Assembly (NCBI GenBank): GCA_048262255.1
Contig: JBLXFH010000001.1
Coordinates: 558,001-622,000 of the forward strand
Direction of reading: 5' to 3'
Origin: JABMNT01 sp048262255
GTDB lineage: Bacteria > Pseudomonadota > Alphaproteobacteria > Rhodospirillales > Casp-alpha2
Length of the DNA stretch: 64,000 bases
Shown here piece after piece: positions 26,684-35,893 of this stretch. How positions within the stretch are numbered: the stretch's first letter is position 1; each line of letters begins with the position of its first letter. The translations under genes were made by a program, and so were the position numbers. The notes below the pieces were generated by a model. It worked only from the letters and a program-made list of their open reading frames with translations, did no database searches and had not been told where the DNA came from.

Positions 26684-27979
26684 ATGAATATGGGAAGCCT
26701 GTCGCGCAATAGACACACGGGTCCAATGAACCGCATTTCTCCATATCTTCCCAATTCCATAGCTGTTTTGTTGGGTATTGCCATGCCCGCCCTGATCCTG
26801 GGGCGCGCTGTCTTTGCGGTAATTCTCGGCCTAAGCCTTATCCTCATCCTCATCGATATGCCTTGCCGCCTGATCTGGCAGAAGATATGCCTTCAGGCCC
26901 GCCGTCCTATCGGCCTTTTGCTGCTGTTCATTTTTATTTTGAGTATCCCAAGCCTGTTTGCATCCGATTTTCCCTTGCGCTCCTTTCAGGCCATTGCCCG
27001 CACTCTGGCTTTTTGCGGATTTGGCGTGATCATTTGGGCCTATTTAAAGGCCCGCCCGGCCCTGGCTTCGCTCTGGATTCATAGCCTTGTTGTTTCCGCA
27101 GCCATTGCGCTTTGTTTTGCGTTGTACTCTCAGTATGTGTCCCCGTCTGCTTACTGGTTTTTGCATTTGAAAGGTTGGCGAACCGACCCTCTCTATTCGA
27201 CCCTCAAGGGCTATTCGGCCATAACCGTTTTCCTAATTCCCTTATTAATCTACGCGGCCATTAATAAACGAGGCCATCTGGCCATTATTGCCCTTCCCGT
27301 CGCCCTGGGCTTCCTGTTTTTGGATTGGCAGCTTTCCAGCCGCGCCGCAATTGCCGGTTTGCTTGGCGCAATTATATGCGTGGCGATTGCCATTGGTGCG
27401 CGTGTTGGCAGTAAAATTCAGGTCTTGCTTACGGTTAGCATTTCTGTGGCCTCCTTTGGTGTTATCCTGTGGTGGCTCCGTATGACACGCGGTGTTTTTT
27501 TAAGCGCTGCGCCAAAAGGTGATTATTTTCTTCCTGTCTGGCTTATTGATTTCGAACGCCAAACCATTTGGTCCCATGCACTCGATATTGCCCTGCGGGC
27601 CCCCTGGTTCGGGCGAGGAGCCAACACCATCAATTTTGCGCCGGGGGCAGACAAGCTGCTTAAAGGAACTCACGGTCTGCATGTCATCCCCGCGCATCCG
27701 CACAACTGGCCTCTTGAGTTGTTTGCCGAAACGGGCGCAATCTGCCTTTCTGTACTTGTTGTTTTTCTGATGGCTTGGGCGTTTCAGCTCTTCCTGGCAT
27801 ACAGAAGGCAAGGCGAAGCGTTTATGCTTTGCGCGATTGCCATCTTTGCCGGTTACTGGTCTTCCGGATTGTTTAATTTTTCATTTTGGTCGTCCTGGTG
27901 GCAGTTGGCCTTTATCTTGTCCATGGCGCTATCGCTATCCATGGTCGGAGAGAGCAAAATAAAAGACCCGCAGGCCTAG
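26684..27979 (+). CDS. O-antigen ligase/polymerase-like membrane protein
   Basis: A 431-residue polytopic inner-membrane protein with about ten to twelve hydrophobic segments and one large loop containing APWFGRGANTI and PAHPHNWPLELFAETG, the pattern of the WaaL/Wzy superfamily. It would join or polymerise lipid-linked glycans in the periplasm. Ligase and polymerase cannot be separated by eye. The start is uncertain (ATG 26684 or 26726). It is divergent from the UDP-HexNAc dehydrogenase, with a 114-bp shared upstream region. Confidence 0.78.
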   Translation: MNMGSLSRNRHTGPMNRISPYLPNSIAVLLGIAMPALILGRAVFAVILGLSLILILIDMPCRLIWQKICLQARRPIGLLLLFIFILSIPSLFASDFPLRSFQAIARTLAFCGFGVIIWAYLKARPALASLWIHSLVVSAAIALCFALYSQYVSPSAYWFLHLKGWRTDPLYSTLKGYSAITVFLIPLLIYAAINKRGHLAIIALPVALGFLFLDWQLSSRAAIAGLLGAIICVAIAIGARVGSKIQVLLTVSISVASFGVILWWLRMTRGVFLSAAPKGDYFLPVWLIDFERQTIWSHALDIALRAPWFGRGANTINFAPGADKLLKGTHGLHVIPAHPHNWPLELFAETGAICLSVLVVFLMAWAFQLFLAYRRQGEAFMLCAIAIFAGYWSSGLFNFSFWSSWWQLAFILSMALSLSMVGESKIKDPQA

Positions 27980-28148
27980 TTGCATTGGTGCCGGTTTTCA
28001 CCAAAAATGCAGAGAGTAAAATCATTGGCTGTGGTGCTGTTAAGTAATTGCAATATCCTGCGCCATGAAAACCAAGACCCCGCGCACAAACGGGACGATA
28101 CACAGGCCTTTGATCTCGATTAAGGGTATCAAACAGGGCAAAAGACCA

Positions 28149-29387
28149 ATGGCATTCACAGGGCTTCGGCGGGTTGTCGGCGTATTCCGGCATCGGGATT
28201 ATGCGACATATACGGCAGGTAACAGCCTGTCGCTCATCGGTTTATGGATGCAGCGCATCGGCGTCGGTTGGCTGGCCTGGGAACTGACCCATTCACCGAC
28301 ATGGCTCGGTGTGATCGCCATGACGGAATTTTTCCCGGTTGTTTTTCTTGGGCCTTTGGGCGGCGTTCTCGCCGACCGCTTCGACCGTGCCACCAATATG
28401 ATCCTGTTCCAGTCCATCGCCATGACCGCCAGTGCCCTGCTCTTTGTTCTGGCTTTCGGCGGCTGGATCAACATCTGGCTCGTGGCGCTGCTGACCCTGA
28501 TTGTCGGCATCGCCTCGGGTCTGAATTCCGCATCGCGGCTGGCGCTGGCGCCCAGTCTTGTTCCGAAAGACGACCTGACGACGGCCATCGCCATGAATGC
28601 CATGGTTTTCAATACGGCCCGCTTTATCGGCCCGGCCATCGCCGGCGTTGTTATCAATATCTGGGGCGTCGAATACACTTTTGCCGGAAACGCCTTCAGC
28701 TATCTCACTCTGATCGCCGCCCTGTGGACGATCCGTGCGAAACTGGCCGGACCCGCCCGGGCAAAGAGCCCCGGCACCACAGTCCTGTCGGAGATGAAGG
28801 ACGGCGTGCAGATTGTCCTGACCAATCCGGGCACCCGCACAATCATGCTGGTCATGATCAGTACGGCCGTATTGCTGCGCCCAATTCTGCAATTGCTACC
28901 CGGCATTTCCGACGAGTTGTACCAGGCCGGTGTCGACGGCTTTACCCATCTGATGGTGACCATCGGATTGGGGGCGATTGTCGGCGGATACTGGATGGCG
29001 CAGCGGGGCAATCAGGACAATTACCATCTGGGACTTATTGGCGTGCTGGTTTCTCTGATTGGAAATATGGGACTTGTCCTCGTCAATCACATTGAGATCG
29101 CCCTGCCTTTTGCCTTTTTGATGGGCGGCGGCGTGGTAATGACAGGAATCGGCGTTCAGTCAACCATCCAGATGGCCGTACCCGAAAACTTCCGGGGCCG
29201 GGTGCTTGGCCTGTTTGGCATCTGTTTTATGGGCGGGCCGGCGCTTGGGGCCTTGGGTATGGGGGCGCTGGCCGAGATTTTCGGCCTGACCTCCCCGATC
29301 CTGGTCGGAGCCACTGGTATTTTTATATTGTGGCTGTATATCTGGCCAAAACGCCATGAAACCATTGGGTTTTTAAAGCAGCTTTAG
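28149..29387 (+). CDS. MFS exporter (MFS_3/EntS-like)
   Basis: A 412-residue major facilitator starting FTGLRRVVGVFRHRDY, with about twelve membrane segments, the GVLADRFDRATN motif-A loop and GRVLGLFGICFMGGP in the second half. This is the MFS_3 group that includes siderophore and macrolide exporters. ATG 28149 matches the usual family start; an in-frame ATG at 28065 would add 28 basic residues. It is convergent with the SGNH-like gene, and no strong terminator is visible in the 20-bp gap. The substrate is unknown. Confidence 0.8.
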   Translation: MAFTGLRRVVGVFRHRDYATYTAGNSLSLIGLWMQRIGVGWLAWELTHSPTWLGVIAMTEFFPVVFLGPLGGVLADRFDRATNMILFQSIAMTASALLFVLAFGGWINIWLVALLTLIVGIASGLNSASRLALAPSLVPKDDLTTAIAMNAMVFNTARFIGPAIAGVVINIWGVEYTFAGNAFSYLTLIAALWTIRAKLAGPARAKSPGTTVLSEMKDGVQIVLTNPGTRTIMLVMISTAVLLRPILQLLPGISDELYQAGVDGFTHLMVTIGLGAIVGGYWMAQRGNQDNYHLGLIGVLVSLIGNMGLVLVNHIEIALPFAFLMGGGVVMTGIGVQSTIQMAVPENFRGRVLGLFGICFMGGPALGALGMGALAEIFGLTSPILVGATGIFILWLYIWPKRHETIGFLKQL

Positions 29388-29407
29388 ATGCAATGAAAAA
29401 AAACAGC

Positions 29408-30385
29408 TTAAGGAACGGCACAACCGTATTTTATCGGGAGCTGTGAACGGAAAGCCAAAAGATCCGAAGCGATCAAATCGCCCAGTTCCCGACTGAAATG
29501 CTGGGCATCGGAAAAAGCCATTGGCCATTCAGTCAGGTCCGCAGAACATGTAAAATCCACAACACGCCCCAAAGAGGACAGCGCCTGTCGCCAGGCTTCA
29601 AAATCTTTTTGCTTTCCCGCATCCCGGATTGCCTCACGCATTGATACCGAGAGAGGGTGAGAAAAGAAAATCGTATCCGGTGCAATGTTTCGGATGTCCT
29701 TTAGAATATCCAGACAAGAGGGCTTAAACGATGAAGCCATAAAGCTTTGTTTGTAAATGGCTTTATCAATTGCCGCCCGCTCCTTGATTCTTGTTTGGTC
29801 TGAATAGTCAAATGCGCTGATCACCTGGCCACGTTGGCTGATCGTCATCGGATATTCACCGCTCTTAAGCAGATCCTGGAAAACAGCATCCAATGAAAAA
29901 AGCCGGTAAAGTGCATCCCATCGGGACTCTGAATTCAGAGCCTCATCAAGATACAATTGCGTTTTTCCACCGCGCGCAAACATACAGTGGTCAAAATCAA
30001 TCGCGACGAATGGCAATGCCTTTGGATGGCGGTTTTTAAGCCGTTTGATCATGAACCGGATACCCTCAAGGGTCGCCGCTGAATATCCGAGATTGTAGCC
30101 GTTTTTTGTAAATGACAGGAACAACTCCGTGGTCGGGTCAATGATGACCGAACGGGAGTTGCCAATGATGGCAACATCAATGTCGCCCGATGGTGTATCT
30201 TCGATCAAGCGCACCTTGATTTTACGCTCCGATAACTGATCCACCGTATGGACCTCTGGGAAACTCAAACCCGTTAAAAAGTAAAAGTCCGCAAAAGGAT
30301 CAAAAACAACGGCCACGGCCCCCCGGACGATAAACACCAGAAGGAAAACACAGAAGAAAGTTTTGAGATATTTACGATGTCGCAT
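29408..30385 (-). CDS. SGNH-hydrolase-like partner of MBOAT acyltransferase
   Basis: A 325-residue protein anchored by an N-terminal helix (~9-29) with the rest outside the membrane. It has an SGNH-like pattern: GNSRS at ~75-79 (nucleophile-type Ser) and, at the C-terminus, Asp293 and His296 in FSDAQHF. Proteins like AlgJ/AlgX and DltD use this arrangement to pass acyl groups from an MBOAT protein to a polysaccharide. Its ATG lies 2 nt after the MBOAT stop, which strongly supports a pair. The acyl group and target glycan are unknown. Confidence 0.65.
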   Translation of the reverse strand: MRHRKYLKTFFCVFLLVFIVRGAVAVVFDPFADFYFLTGLSFPEVHTVDQLSERKIKVRLIEDTPSGDIDVAIIGNSRSVIIDPTTELFLSFTKNGYNLGYSAATLEGIRFMIKRLKNRHPKALPFVAIDFDHCMFARGGKTQLYLDEALNSESRWDALYRLFSLDAVFQDLLKSGEYPMTISQRGQVISAFDYSDQTRIKERAAIDKAIYKQSFMASSFKPSCLDILKDIRNIAPDTIFFSHPLSVSMREAIRDAGKQKDFEAWRQALSSLGRVVDFTCSADLTEWPMAFSDAQHFSRELGDLIASDLLAFRSQLPIKYGCAVP

Positions 30386-30387
30386 GA

Positions 30388-31941
30388 TCAAAAATTAAAA
30401 TAAATAAATTCACTGGGAGAGGCCAATTGCAAAACCGCGACAGCGGCAATCACCGCAGCCGCAATGCTCCATGCCCGTCGCGAATTCCAACGTAGTCTCT
30501 GAGCTTTTATCAACGCGAAATAAGCGGCCGGTTTCGGGAACTGCCGGAAATGGAAAATCTCATTTGTATTGGGCAAGGCAAGTGAAATGGCAAAAGCCGC
30601 CCCGACCAGAAGAAAGTTCATGGCCCAGCGGTAGGTATTGATCCCCTCAAACTGAATGCCCAGGGCGGACAGGTTTTCGGCAAAAGCACCCATGCGCCAT
30701 TCCAGGCCACTCGGCATGACGAACCCGCCAGACCCGACGAGACCCTGAAGAATATTTTGGACCGCTTCCATATTTTCAGCTCGAAAGGGAATCCACGACA
30801 GCGTCACTGCAAGAAAAGTCAGGGCCCAGAAAGCACCTTTTACCAGCCCATTCGGCTCCCCCCATGTTGCCGGGCGGGCCCGTCTCCATGCGTGATTAAT
30901 CACCAGATAGCCGCCATGCAATGCACCCCACAGGACAAACGTCCAGGCCGCGCCATGCCACAACCCCCCCAAGACCATTGTCAGTAACAAATTTACATAT
31001 CGTCGCGCTTTTCCTTTCCGGTTACCGCCAAGGGGAATGTATAGATAATCCCTTAGAAAACGCGACAACGTCATATGCCACCGCTGCCAGAAGGCAATAA
31101 TGCTGAAAGCCTTATAGGGTGAATCAAAATTGACCGGCAACCGAATGCCAAACATTCTGGCCAATCCGATGGCCATATCCGAATAGCCTGAAAAATCAAA
31201 ATATATCTGGAAGGTATAAGCCAGAAGTGCGCCCCAGGCGCGGAAAAAATCAGGCATCACCCCAACCGCCGCCTGATCAAAAACCGGCCCCACATGTGTG
31301 GCCAGACTATCTGCAATCACCACTTTCTTGAATAAACCAATAAAGAAAATCGTCAGGCCGAGCCCCAGGTTTCGCGAAGAAAACTGAAACAAGGACTTGC
31401 GGCGAAACTGCGGGATCATCTCGCCGTGATGAACAATAGGACCGGCAATCAGCTGTGGGAAAAAACTGACAAAAAGGGCATAGCGCAAAAGATTTCTTTC
31501 CGCCGGATGGCCTCCGTAAACATCCATCAGATAAGCGATTTGCTGAAAAGTGAAAAAGGAAATCCCTAGCGGCAACAGCACTTCATCGACACCCCAATCA
31601 ACGCCCAGCATTGCATTGACATTGGCGCTCAGAAATCCTGCATATTTGAAATAGCCGATCAGGCCCAAGTTGCCGGCAACACCACAAAGCATAACAGCCC
31701 GGGGACTTTGCCGCCCTGTCTGGCGGACGTTTTCAATAGCAATCCCCAAACCATAATTGAAGGTGATCGAGAACAGTAACAAAACCAGATAGGGCGGATA
31801 CCACCAGCCATAGAACAACAAACTTGCGGCCACCAGCCAGACCAGATGAGCCTGTCGGCCAAACGGTTTTGCCAACAGAAAAAATCCGGCAACGGTTATC
31901 GGCACAAACAGGAAAACAAAAACATAGGAATTAAACAGCAT
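30388..31941 (-). CDS. MBOAT family O-acyltransferase (AlgI/DltB-like)
   Basis: A 517-residue polytopic membrane protein of the MBOAT family that moves an acyl group across the membrane for glycan modification. It begins MLFNSYVFVFLFVP like AlgI and has LPLGISFFTFQQIAYLMDVY, FWQRWHMTLSRFLRDYLYIPLGGNR and the catalytic-His motif GGLWHGAAWTFVLWG. ATG 31941 sits inside the last 11 nt of the deacetylase gene, so translation is probably coupled; the frame runs further to 32004 without family support. It works with the downstream SGNH-like protein. Confidence 0.9.
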   Translation of the reverse strand: MLFNSYVFVFLFVPITVAGFFLLAKPFGRQAHLVWLVAASLLFYGWWYPPYLVLLLFSITFNYGLGIAIENVRQTGRQSPRAVMLCGVAGNLGLIGYFKYAGFLSANVNAMLGVDWGVDEVLLPLGISFFTFQQIAYLMDVYGGHPAERNLLRYALFVSFFPQLIAGPIVHHGEMIPQFRRKSLFQFSSRNLGLGLTIFFIGLFKKVVIADSLATHVGPVFDQAAVGVMPDFFRAWGALLAYTFQIYFDFSGYSDMAIGLARMFGIRLPVNFDSPYKAFSIIAFWQRWHMTLSRFLRDYLYIPLGGNRKGKARRYVNLLLTMVLGGLWHGAAWTFVLWGALHGGYLVINHAWRRARPATWGEPNGLVKGAFWALTFLAVTLSWIPFRAENMEAVQNILQGLVGSGGFVMPSGLEWRMGAFAENLSALGIQFEGINTYRWAMNFLLVGAAFAISLALPNTNEIFHFRQFPKPAAYFALIKAQRLRWNSRRAWSIAAAVIAAVAVLQLASPSEFIYFNF

Positions 31942-32722
31942 CAGGCTTGCCCGCCAGTTGCGCCAGTCGGGCACGGGCGCCTGTATAGCGGCGGTCCAAT
32001 CCACCTTCTGCGGCGAGCATTTGATAGGCCAGCGATGCCGTCAAATCGATATGTTCTGCGTGCAGTCCGTAAGGACTGGTCTGCGGCGTATTCAGGCCAC
32101 GCACACCTGACCGACAGAAGCGATACCGCGACCGGATCACAGCCATGCTTTGCTGGTCAATATTTCCGATTTCGCCAAACGGGTAGGCAAACCAGTCAAC
32201 CGGGACATCAAGGCGTTCCGAAATGGCATCACCGGAAGCCAGAATTTCCTGATTGAGCTGTTTCGGGTCCAGCGTTGTCAGATCACGGTGGGTCAGGGTA
32301 TGTGCGCCAATCGTATGTCCAGCCGCATGAAGCTCTTTGATCTGATCCCAATTCATAAGTGGCTCCGGCGCAACCGAGCGCCCTCGCATAATATTTTCGG
32401 AGACGGACTCAAGCTGATCTTCTCCCGAAAGGGCCAACAACCCGGGACAGATAAAAAACAGCGCCTTTATGTTCCGTCGTGCAAGGATTTCCATTGCGAT
32501 CTTGTGGTTAGAAATGAAGCCGTCATCAAAACTCAAGGACACCCCGCTCGGCTGGCCCGGCGGAACAACCGTCAGTTTGTCCAGCAACCGGTCAAACGCT
32601 GCTTCCTGCGGCTCCGGAATATCGTGAAACAACAGAATGCGGCCAGCCCCTTCTGGCACCGGGTTGAGCAGGCTGTTGGCGGACCGCAGGATCGGTGCGG
32701 CAAGGGTGCGCAGAAGGCTCAT
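31931..32722 (-). CDS. polysaccharide deacetylase (NodB/CE4 family)
   Basis: A 263-residue CE4 protein. Catalytic and metal Asp66-Asp67 lie in SFDDGF, the metal histidines in GAHTLTHRDL, and the active-site floor is FAYPFGE. It would remove N- or O-acetyl groups from a glycan, or have a biosynthetic role. The N-terminus lacks a convincing signal peptide. It starts 4 bp after the GNAT/FemAB-like gene and overlaps the MBOAT gene. Deacetylation next to O-acylation suggests remodelling of one polymer. Confidence 0.88.
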   Translation of the reverse strand: MSLLRTLAAPILRSANSLLNPVPEGAGRILLFHDIPEPQEAAFDRLLDKLTVVPPGQPSGVSLSFDDGFISNHKIAMEILARRNIKALFFICPGLLALSGEDQLESVSENIMRGRSVAPEPLMNWDQIKELHAAGHTIGAHTLTHRDLTTLDPKQLNQEILASGDAISERLDVPVDWFAYPFGEIGNIDQQSMAVIRSRYRFCRSGVRGLNTPQTSPYGLHAEHIDLTASLAYQMLAAEGGLDRRYTGARARLAQLAGKPDAV

Positions 32723-32726
32723 GGGA

Positions 32727-33746
32727 TTATCCGTCCGCCGCCGTTAAGGCTTTTTCGACCCGCCAGCGAATCAGCCGGGACAAAGGCCCAGCCAGGGCTT
32801 CAACCTCATTGCACAGGCGGTACGACTTTGCATTCAGGCCTTCCTTGAACGTCCGGATTCCCTGTGGTGTCCGCTCCGGGTCCAGCCCGGACAGGTCAAA
32901 GGTTTTATACCCCTGGGCTTTCATCATCTCAATCGCACGCCAGACCAGAAGTTGGCCGCAATTTTTCTTGCGCCCCACAGGCGAAAGATTGGCGGCCAGA
33001 TATTCCGCCGTTTCGCCATAGCGCGCAATCAGGATGGAGCCCGCCACCTCGCCGTCTTGCCGGGCCAGAAAAATGACAAACTTGCGCTTTTCCGGCAGTT
33101 CCGCCTGCATGGTCTGCAGGATTTCCGGCGTCAGGGTCGTTGCAAACCCGCGCGCCGTCAAAAATGCACGATGGGCCTTCAAAAAGGCATTAAAAAGTTC
33201 TGGACCGGACCCGGTTTCCACATCCAGTTCCTGACGTTCCGCCTTGCTCAGATGACCGCGCCATTTGCCATTAAGCCCGGCCCTCAATTCATCCAGGCCC
33301 TGTGTCAGATCAAGAACTCCCGAAGCCCATCCCAGCCGGGCTGTCGTTTGGTAGCCTGCCGGCAGGATCGGGTCCGCATCGGTTCTCACAGGCGCAACAC
33401 GCAGATAAAGGCCCTGTTTTTGAGTCCAGTGCGCGCGCATCAAGCCCAGCATCGAAGCCATGATCTCAGGATCATCCGGTCCACCGGGCAATCTCCATAA
33501 AGGCCCCCGATTGATCCAGACAACACCGCTCACCGGCGCCTGACGCACCATTGCCTGAACCGCGCCCATTATGTCCGGGCCTTTGCGAAAAACCCCGCGC
33601 TCAACACGCCATCCGTCGCCTTTTGCCTTCGCTTCCCCATATTCCCAGGTTTGCAACAGGCTGAGATCCTGAAAGCGCTCGATAAGACCCGTCCATTCCA
33701 TCTGCGGGAATGCATGTACGTCAAATGTGAGGGCCGGTTCCGTCAT
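32727..33746 (-). CDS. FemAB/GNAT-like acyltransferase
   Basis: A 339-residue protein with two GNAT-like halves in the FemAB style: SLLQTWEYGEAKAKGDGWRVERGV at the N-terminus and a second half with KFVIFLARQDGEVAGSILIARYG, LLVWRAIEMMKAQGYKTFDLSGLD and RTFKEGLNAKSY. Relatives are annotated as peptidoglycan-bridge or exopolysaccharide acyl/aminoacyl transferases. It lies 10 bp after the DegT-like gene and 4 bp before the deacetylase. It probably adds an acyl or aminoacyl group to an amino sugar; the donor is unknown. Confidence 0.7.
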   Translation of the reverse strand: MTEPALTFDVHAFPQMEWTGLIERFQDLSLLQTWEYGEAKAKGDGWRVERGVFRKGPDIMGAVQAMVRQAPVSGVVWINRGPLWRLPGGPDDPEIMASMLGLMRAHWTQKQGLYLRVAPVRTDADPILPAGYQTTARLGWASGVLDLTQGLDELRAGLNGKWRGHLSKAERQELDVETGSGPELFNAFLKAHRAFLTARGFATTLTPEILQTMQAELPEKRKFVIFLARQDGEVAGSILIARYGETAEYLAANLSPVGRKKNCGQLLVWRAIEMMKAQGYKTFDLSGLDPERTPQGIRTFKEGLNAKSYRLCNEVEALAGPLSRLIRWRVEKALTAADG

Positions 33747-33756
33747 GATCCAAGGG

Positions 33757-34899
33757 CTACAACATACCGTTCGATTTGCCCAGAATTTTTCGGAACATCG
33801 TTGCCGTCTTCTCAGGCGTCAGACCCGCATCGATTGGAAAAAGCAACAACGTTTTGCGTAACGCCAGCGCTGCTTCATTGCCGGCAGGTGCCGCCGTCAC
33901 CTCCGGCGGTAGATCGGGCCAGCTTTCTACAAGCCCCCCGTTTCGGGTGATGGCATTAAAATAGCGGGCGGCAACATCATGTGATGAACATCGCATTACC
34001 GTCCGATACGGCACCCCTTCGCCCCATTCGGTCACAAAGGGTTGCCATTCCGAAAGGTTCAGCAGTATGTCCTGAAGCCTCTTATTCGCTTCGCGTCGTC
34101 GCTCGGCCACTGCTTGCAATCGCGGCAGGTTGCGTACCAGTAACCGCCGGGCCGTCGCGCTCATGACGGGCGTGTCGGATGGCGCTGTCAAAGGAGGATC
34201 CCAATCAAAGGATGTCGTCTTTTCAGATTTTAATACCTTGAGCACCGGCTCGGGAATGCACGCCTGTGCCAGACGCTTCAGAAGCCAGGTCTGCGATGAA
34301 GGCATTTTGTCCGATGCAATCGCTTCAGCGCGGTGCATCATTTCTGCCAGTTCATGATCACGGGCCACCAGGACCCCTCCATCAGGAATCCCGATCAACT
34401 TATAGGGGCTGTAGAAGATACAGGCGCTTTGTTTCCCCATATCGTCATATGGAACAAGCACATGGGCCGCATCTTCAACCAATGCCGCCCCGTAACGCGC
34501 ACAAAAATCCCGGGCCCCGGGCAGGTCATTGATTTTGCCAAACGTATGTACAATCAGGAAAAAGTCGGGCGCTGCCTGTTCCGCCATCGCCTTGCATGCC
34601 GGCCAGTCCGGTTCCGCATCGGCAGTTACCGGATAAAAAGACAACTGAGGCTCTGTCAAGCGGAGCGGCGCCAGGGACTGGTTGCAGAAATAGGCAGGCA
34701 CCCAGATGCGGGGCGGCCGCTTCCTGATCAATGAGAAACCCTGCGCCAGGGCCCATAGTGCCCAGGCTGAACGGGAAAACCAGAACGTCGGCAGATCCTC
34801 CTCGCCCGTCCAGGAGTTGGCCAACGTCGCCGGGTCTGCTTGCACAGAGAGCAGACCAAAGACGTCGGTCAGATGCGGTTGCGGTGCTGTACTGAGCAC
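33757..34899 (-). CDS. DegT/DnrJ/EryC1-like PLP aminotransferase-fold protein
   Basis: A 380-residue divergent member of the sugar-aminotransferase family. The PLP site is recognisable: Asp143 in VEDAAH and Schiff-base Lys167 in FYSPYKLIGIPDGG. The N-terminal half has WVPAYFCNQSL in place of the usual P.FT..AT block, so the substrate may differ from UDP-4-keto sugars. It starts with GTG at 34899 behind AGGAG. It is the first gene of the minus-strand DegT-FemAB-deacetylase-MBOAT-SGNH operon and is divergent from the regulator gene. Confidence 0.75.
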   Translation of the reverse strand: MLSTAPQPHLTDVFGLLSVQADPATLANSWTGEEDLPTFWFSRSAWALWALAQGFSLIRKRPPRIWVPAYFCNQSLAPLRLTEPQLSFYPVTADAEPDWPACKAMAEQAAPDFFLIVHTFGKINDLPGARDFCARYGAALVEDAAHVLVPYDDMGKQSACIFYSPYKLIGIPDGGVLVARDHELAEMMHRAEAIASDKMPSSQTWLLKRLAQACIPEPVLKVLKSEKTTSFDWDPPLTAPSDTPVMSATARRLLVRNLPRLQAVAERRREANKRLQDILLNLSEWQPFVTEWGEGVPYRTVMRCSSHDVAARYFNAITRNGGLVESWPDLPPEVTAAPAGNEAALALRKTLLLFPIDAGLTPEKTATMFRKILGKSNGML

Positions 34900-35242
34900 T
34901 GAATATCAACTCCTGTTATTCGGCATTTCGGCCACAATAAGGTTGATTTCAGGCACAAACCATAGTCGATTTTTATCCCCTAAGATTTCCCCGCCGCGCC
35001 ACTATTTCTAATCACCAAGCCACACAGTTGCGCGGTAGCCCCAACTGATTTGAAGCTGTCGCATTTCTGCTCCATTTATCTTGGCCCCGATTTTTACTAC
35101 ACCGGTTTTTTTATTTGGCCTCAAAAACAACGTTTTACAGACTTGGCCATTTACTGTTCATTTCGTGAACTCCAAGCTTGACGTTCACCGATTGAACAGG
35201 GTAAGGTCTGTGCGATTCCATGGACTTACAGGAAAGATCCTG
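34900..35242. other. divergent control region of the two polysaccharide operons
   Basis: A 343-bp gap without a convincing gene. A longer in-frame extension of the regulator back to 35081 is probably not translated. It holds two identical-arm palindromes and a candidate promoter (35156-35207) for the rightward array, and must also contain the promoter of the leftward operon, which I could not pinpoint. Confidence 0.65.
35156..35207 (+). promoter_or_regulatory. promoter with two GTTCA-N5-TGAAC operator-like palindromes
   Basis: Two palindromes with identical arms, GTTCA-TTTCG-TGAAC (35156-35170) and GTTCA-CCGAT-TGAAC (35183-35197), have centres 27 bp apart. A -35-like TTGACG (35178-35183) and a weak -10 TAAGGT (35202-35207), 18 nt apart, place the second palindrome in the promoter spacer, a classic repressor position. 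The winged-helix regulator encoded directly downstream is the obvious candidate to bind here and autoregulate. Confidence 0.6.
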
Positions 35243-35893
35243 GTGACTATGCCGCGCGAAAAAAATATAAGCAGCGAAAATTCCGAAATCGTTCTGGGTC
35301 TTTTAGAAGCCATCGACACCAATGCGGATGTTTCTCAGCGCGTTCTCGCCAACGAGTTAGGCGTCGCTTTGGGCCTGGTTAATTCATACCTGAAACGCAG
35401 CATTCACAAAGGCTGGATTAAAGTCACCCAAGCGCCGGCAAACCGTTATGTTTATTATCTGACACCAAAAGGCTTTTCCGAAAAAAGCCGCCTGGCGACG
35501 GAATACTTCACCCAGTCTTTCCGTTATTTCCGGGAGGCCCGAGACGACAGCCATCAACTTCTAGAGCATTGCGAGGCCAAGAACTGGACGCGAATCGCTC
35601 TCTGTGGGGCGACAGATCTGGCAGAAATATTTTCCCTATGCGCCAACCCGACGCCAGTCAATGTTATCGGCGTCTACGATCCTGACGTGCCGGTAAAAAT
35701 GATAAACGACATACCGGTCAGCCCGAATTTCAGCACCATCGACAAACCCCATGCAGCCATTGTTTCCGACCTCTATGACCCCAAAAAATATATTGAAACG
35801 TTAAAAGAATCCCTCAACCCCGAGCGCATTCTCGTCATGCCTGTCCTTGGGCTGAACATAAACAGCCAGTTCAATCTGGAGGACAGGTCTTGA
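35243..35893 (+). CDS. winged-helix transcriptional regulator with Rossmann-like C-domain
   Basis: A 216-residue protein. Residues ~13-85 form a winged helix like the EPS-associated MarR group (VSQRVLANELGVALGLVNSYLKR, then RYVYYLTPKGFSEK as wing). The C-terminal half (~107-216) looks like a Rossmann or CoA-binding-type domain (RIALCGATDLAEI, VNVIGVYDPD, RILVMPVLG), perhaps sensing a nucleotide or sugar ligand. GTG 35243 is chosen because AGGAAAG lies 6 nt upstream; ATG 35249 is the alternative. It ends by overlapping the RfaH-like gene by 3 nt, so the two regulators are made together at the head of the array. Confidence 0.75.
   Translation: MTMPREKNISSENSEIVLGLLEAIDTNADVSQRVLANELGVALGLVNSYLKRSIHKGWIKVTQAPANRYVYYLTPKGFSEKSRLATEYFTQSFRYFREARDDSHQLLEHCEAKNWTRIALCGATDLAEIFSLCANPTPVNVIGVYDPDVPVKMINDIPVSPNFSTIDKPHAAIVSDLYDPKKYIETLKESLNPERILVMPVLGLNINSQFNLEDRS

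Noticed and set aside
27981..28011. Imperfect hairpin (TGCATTGGTG ... CACCAAAAATGCA) after the O-antigen-ligase-like gene
   Set aside because: The stem has a bulge and no T-run follows, so I could not call it a terminator.
33900..33915. GGCGGTAG sequence resembling part of ops
   Set aside because: Only 8 of 12 bases, inside a coding gene on the other strand; not an ops element.
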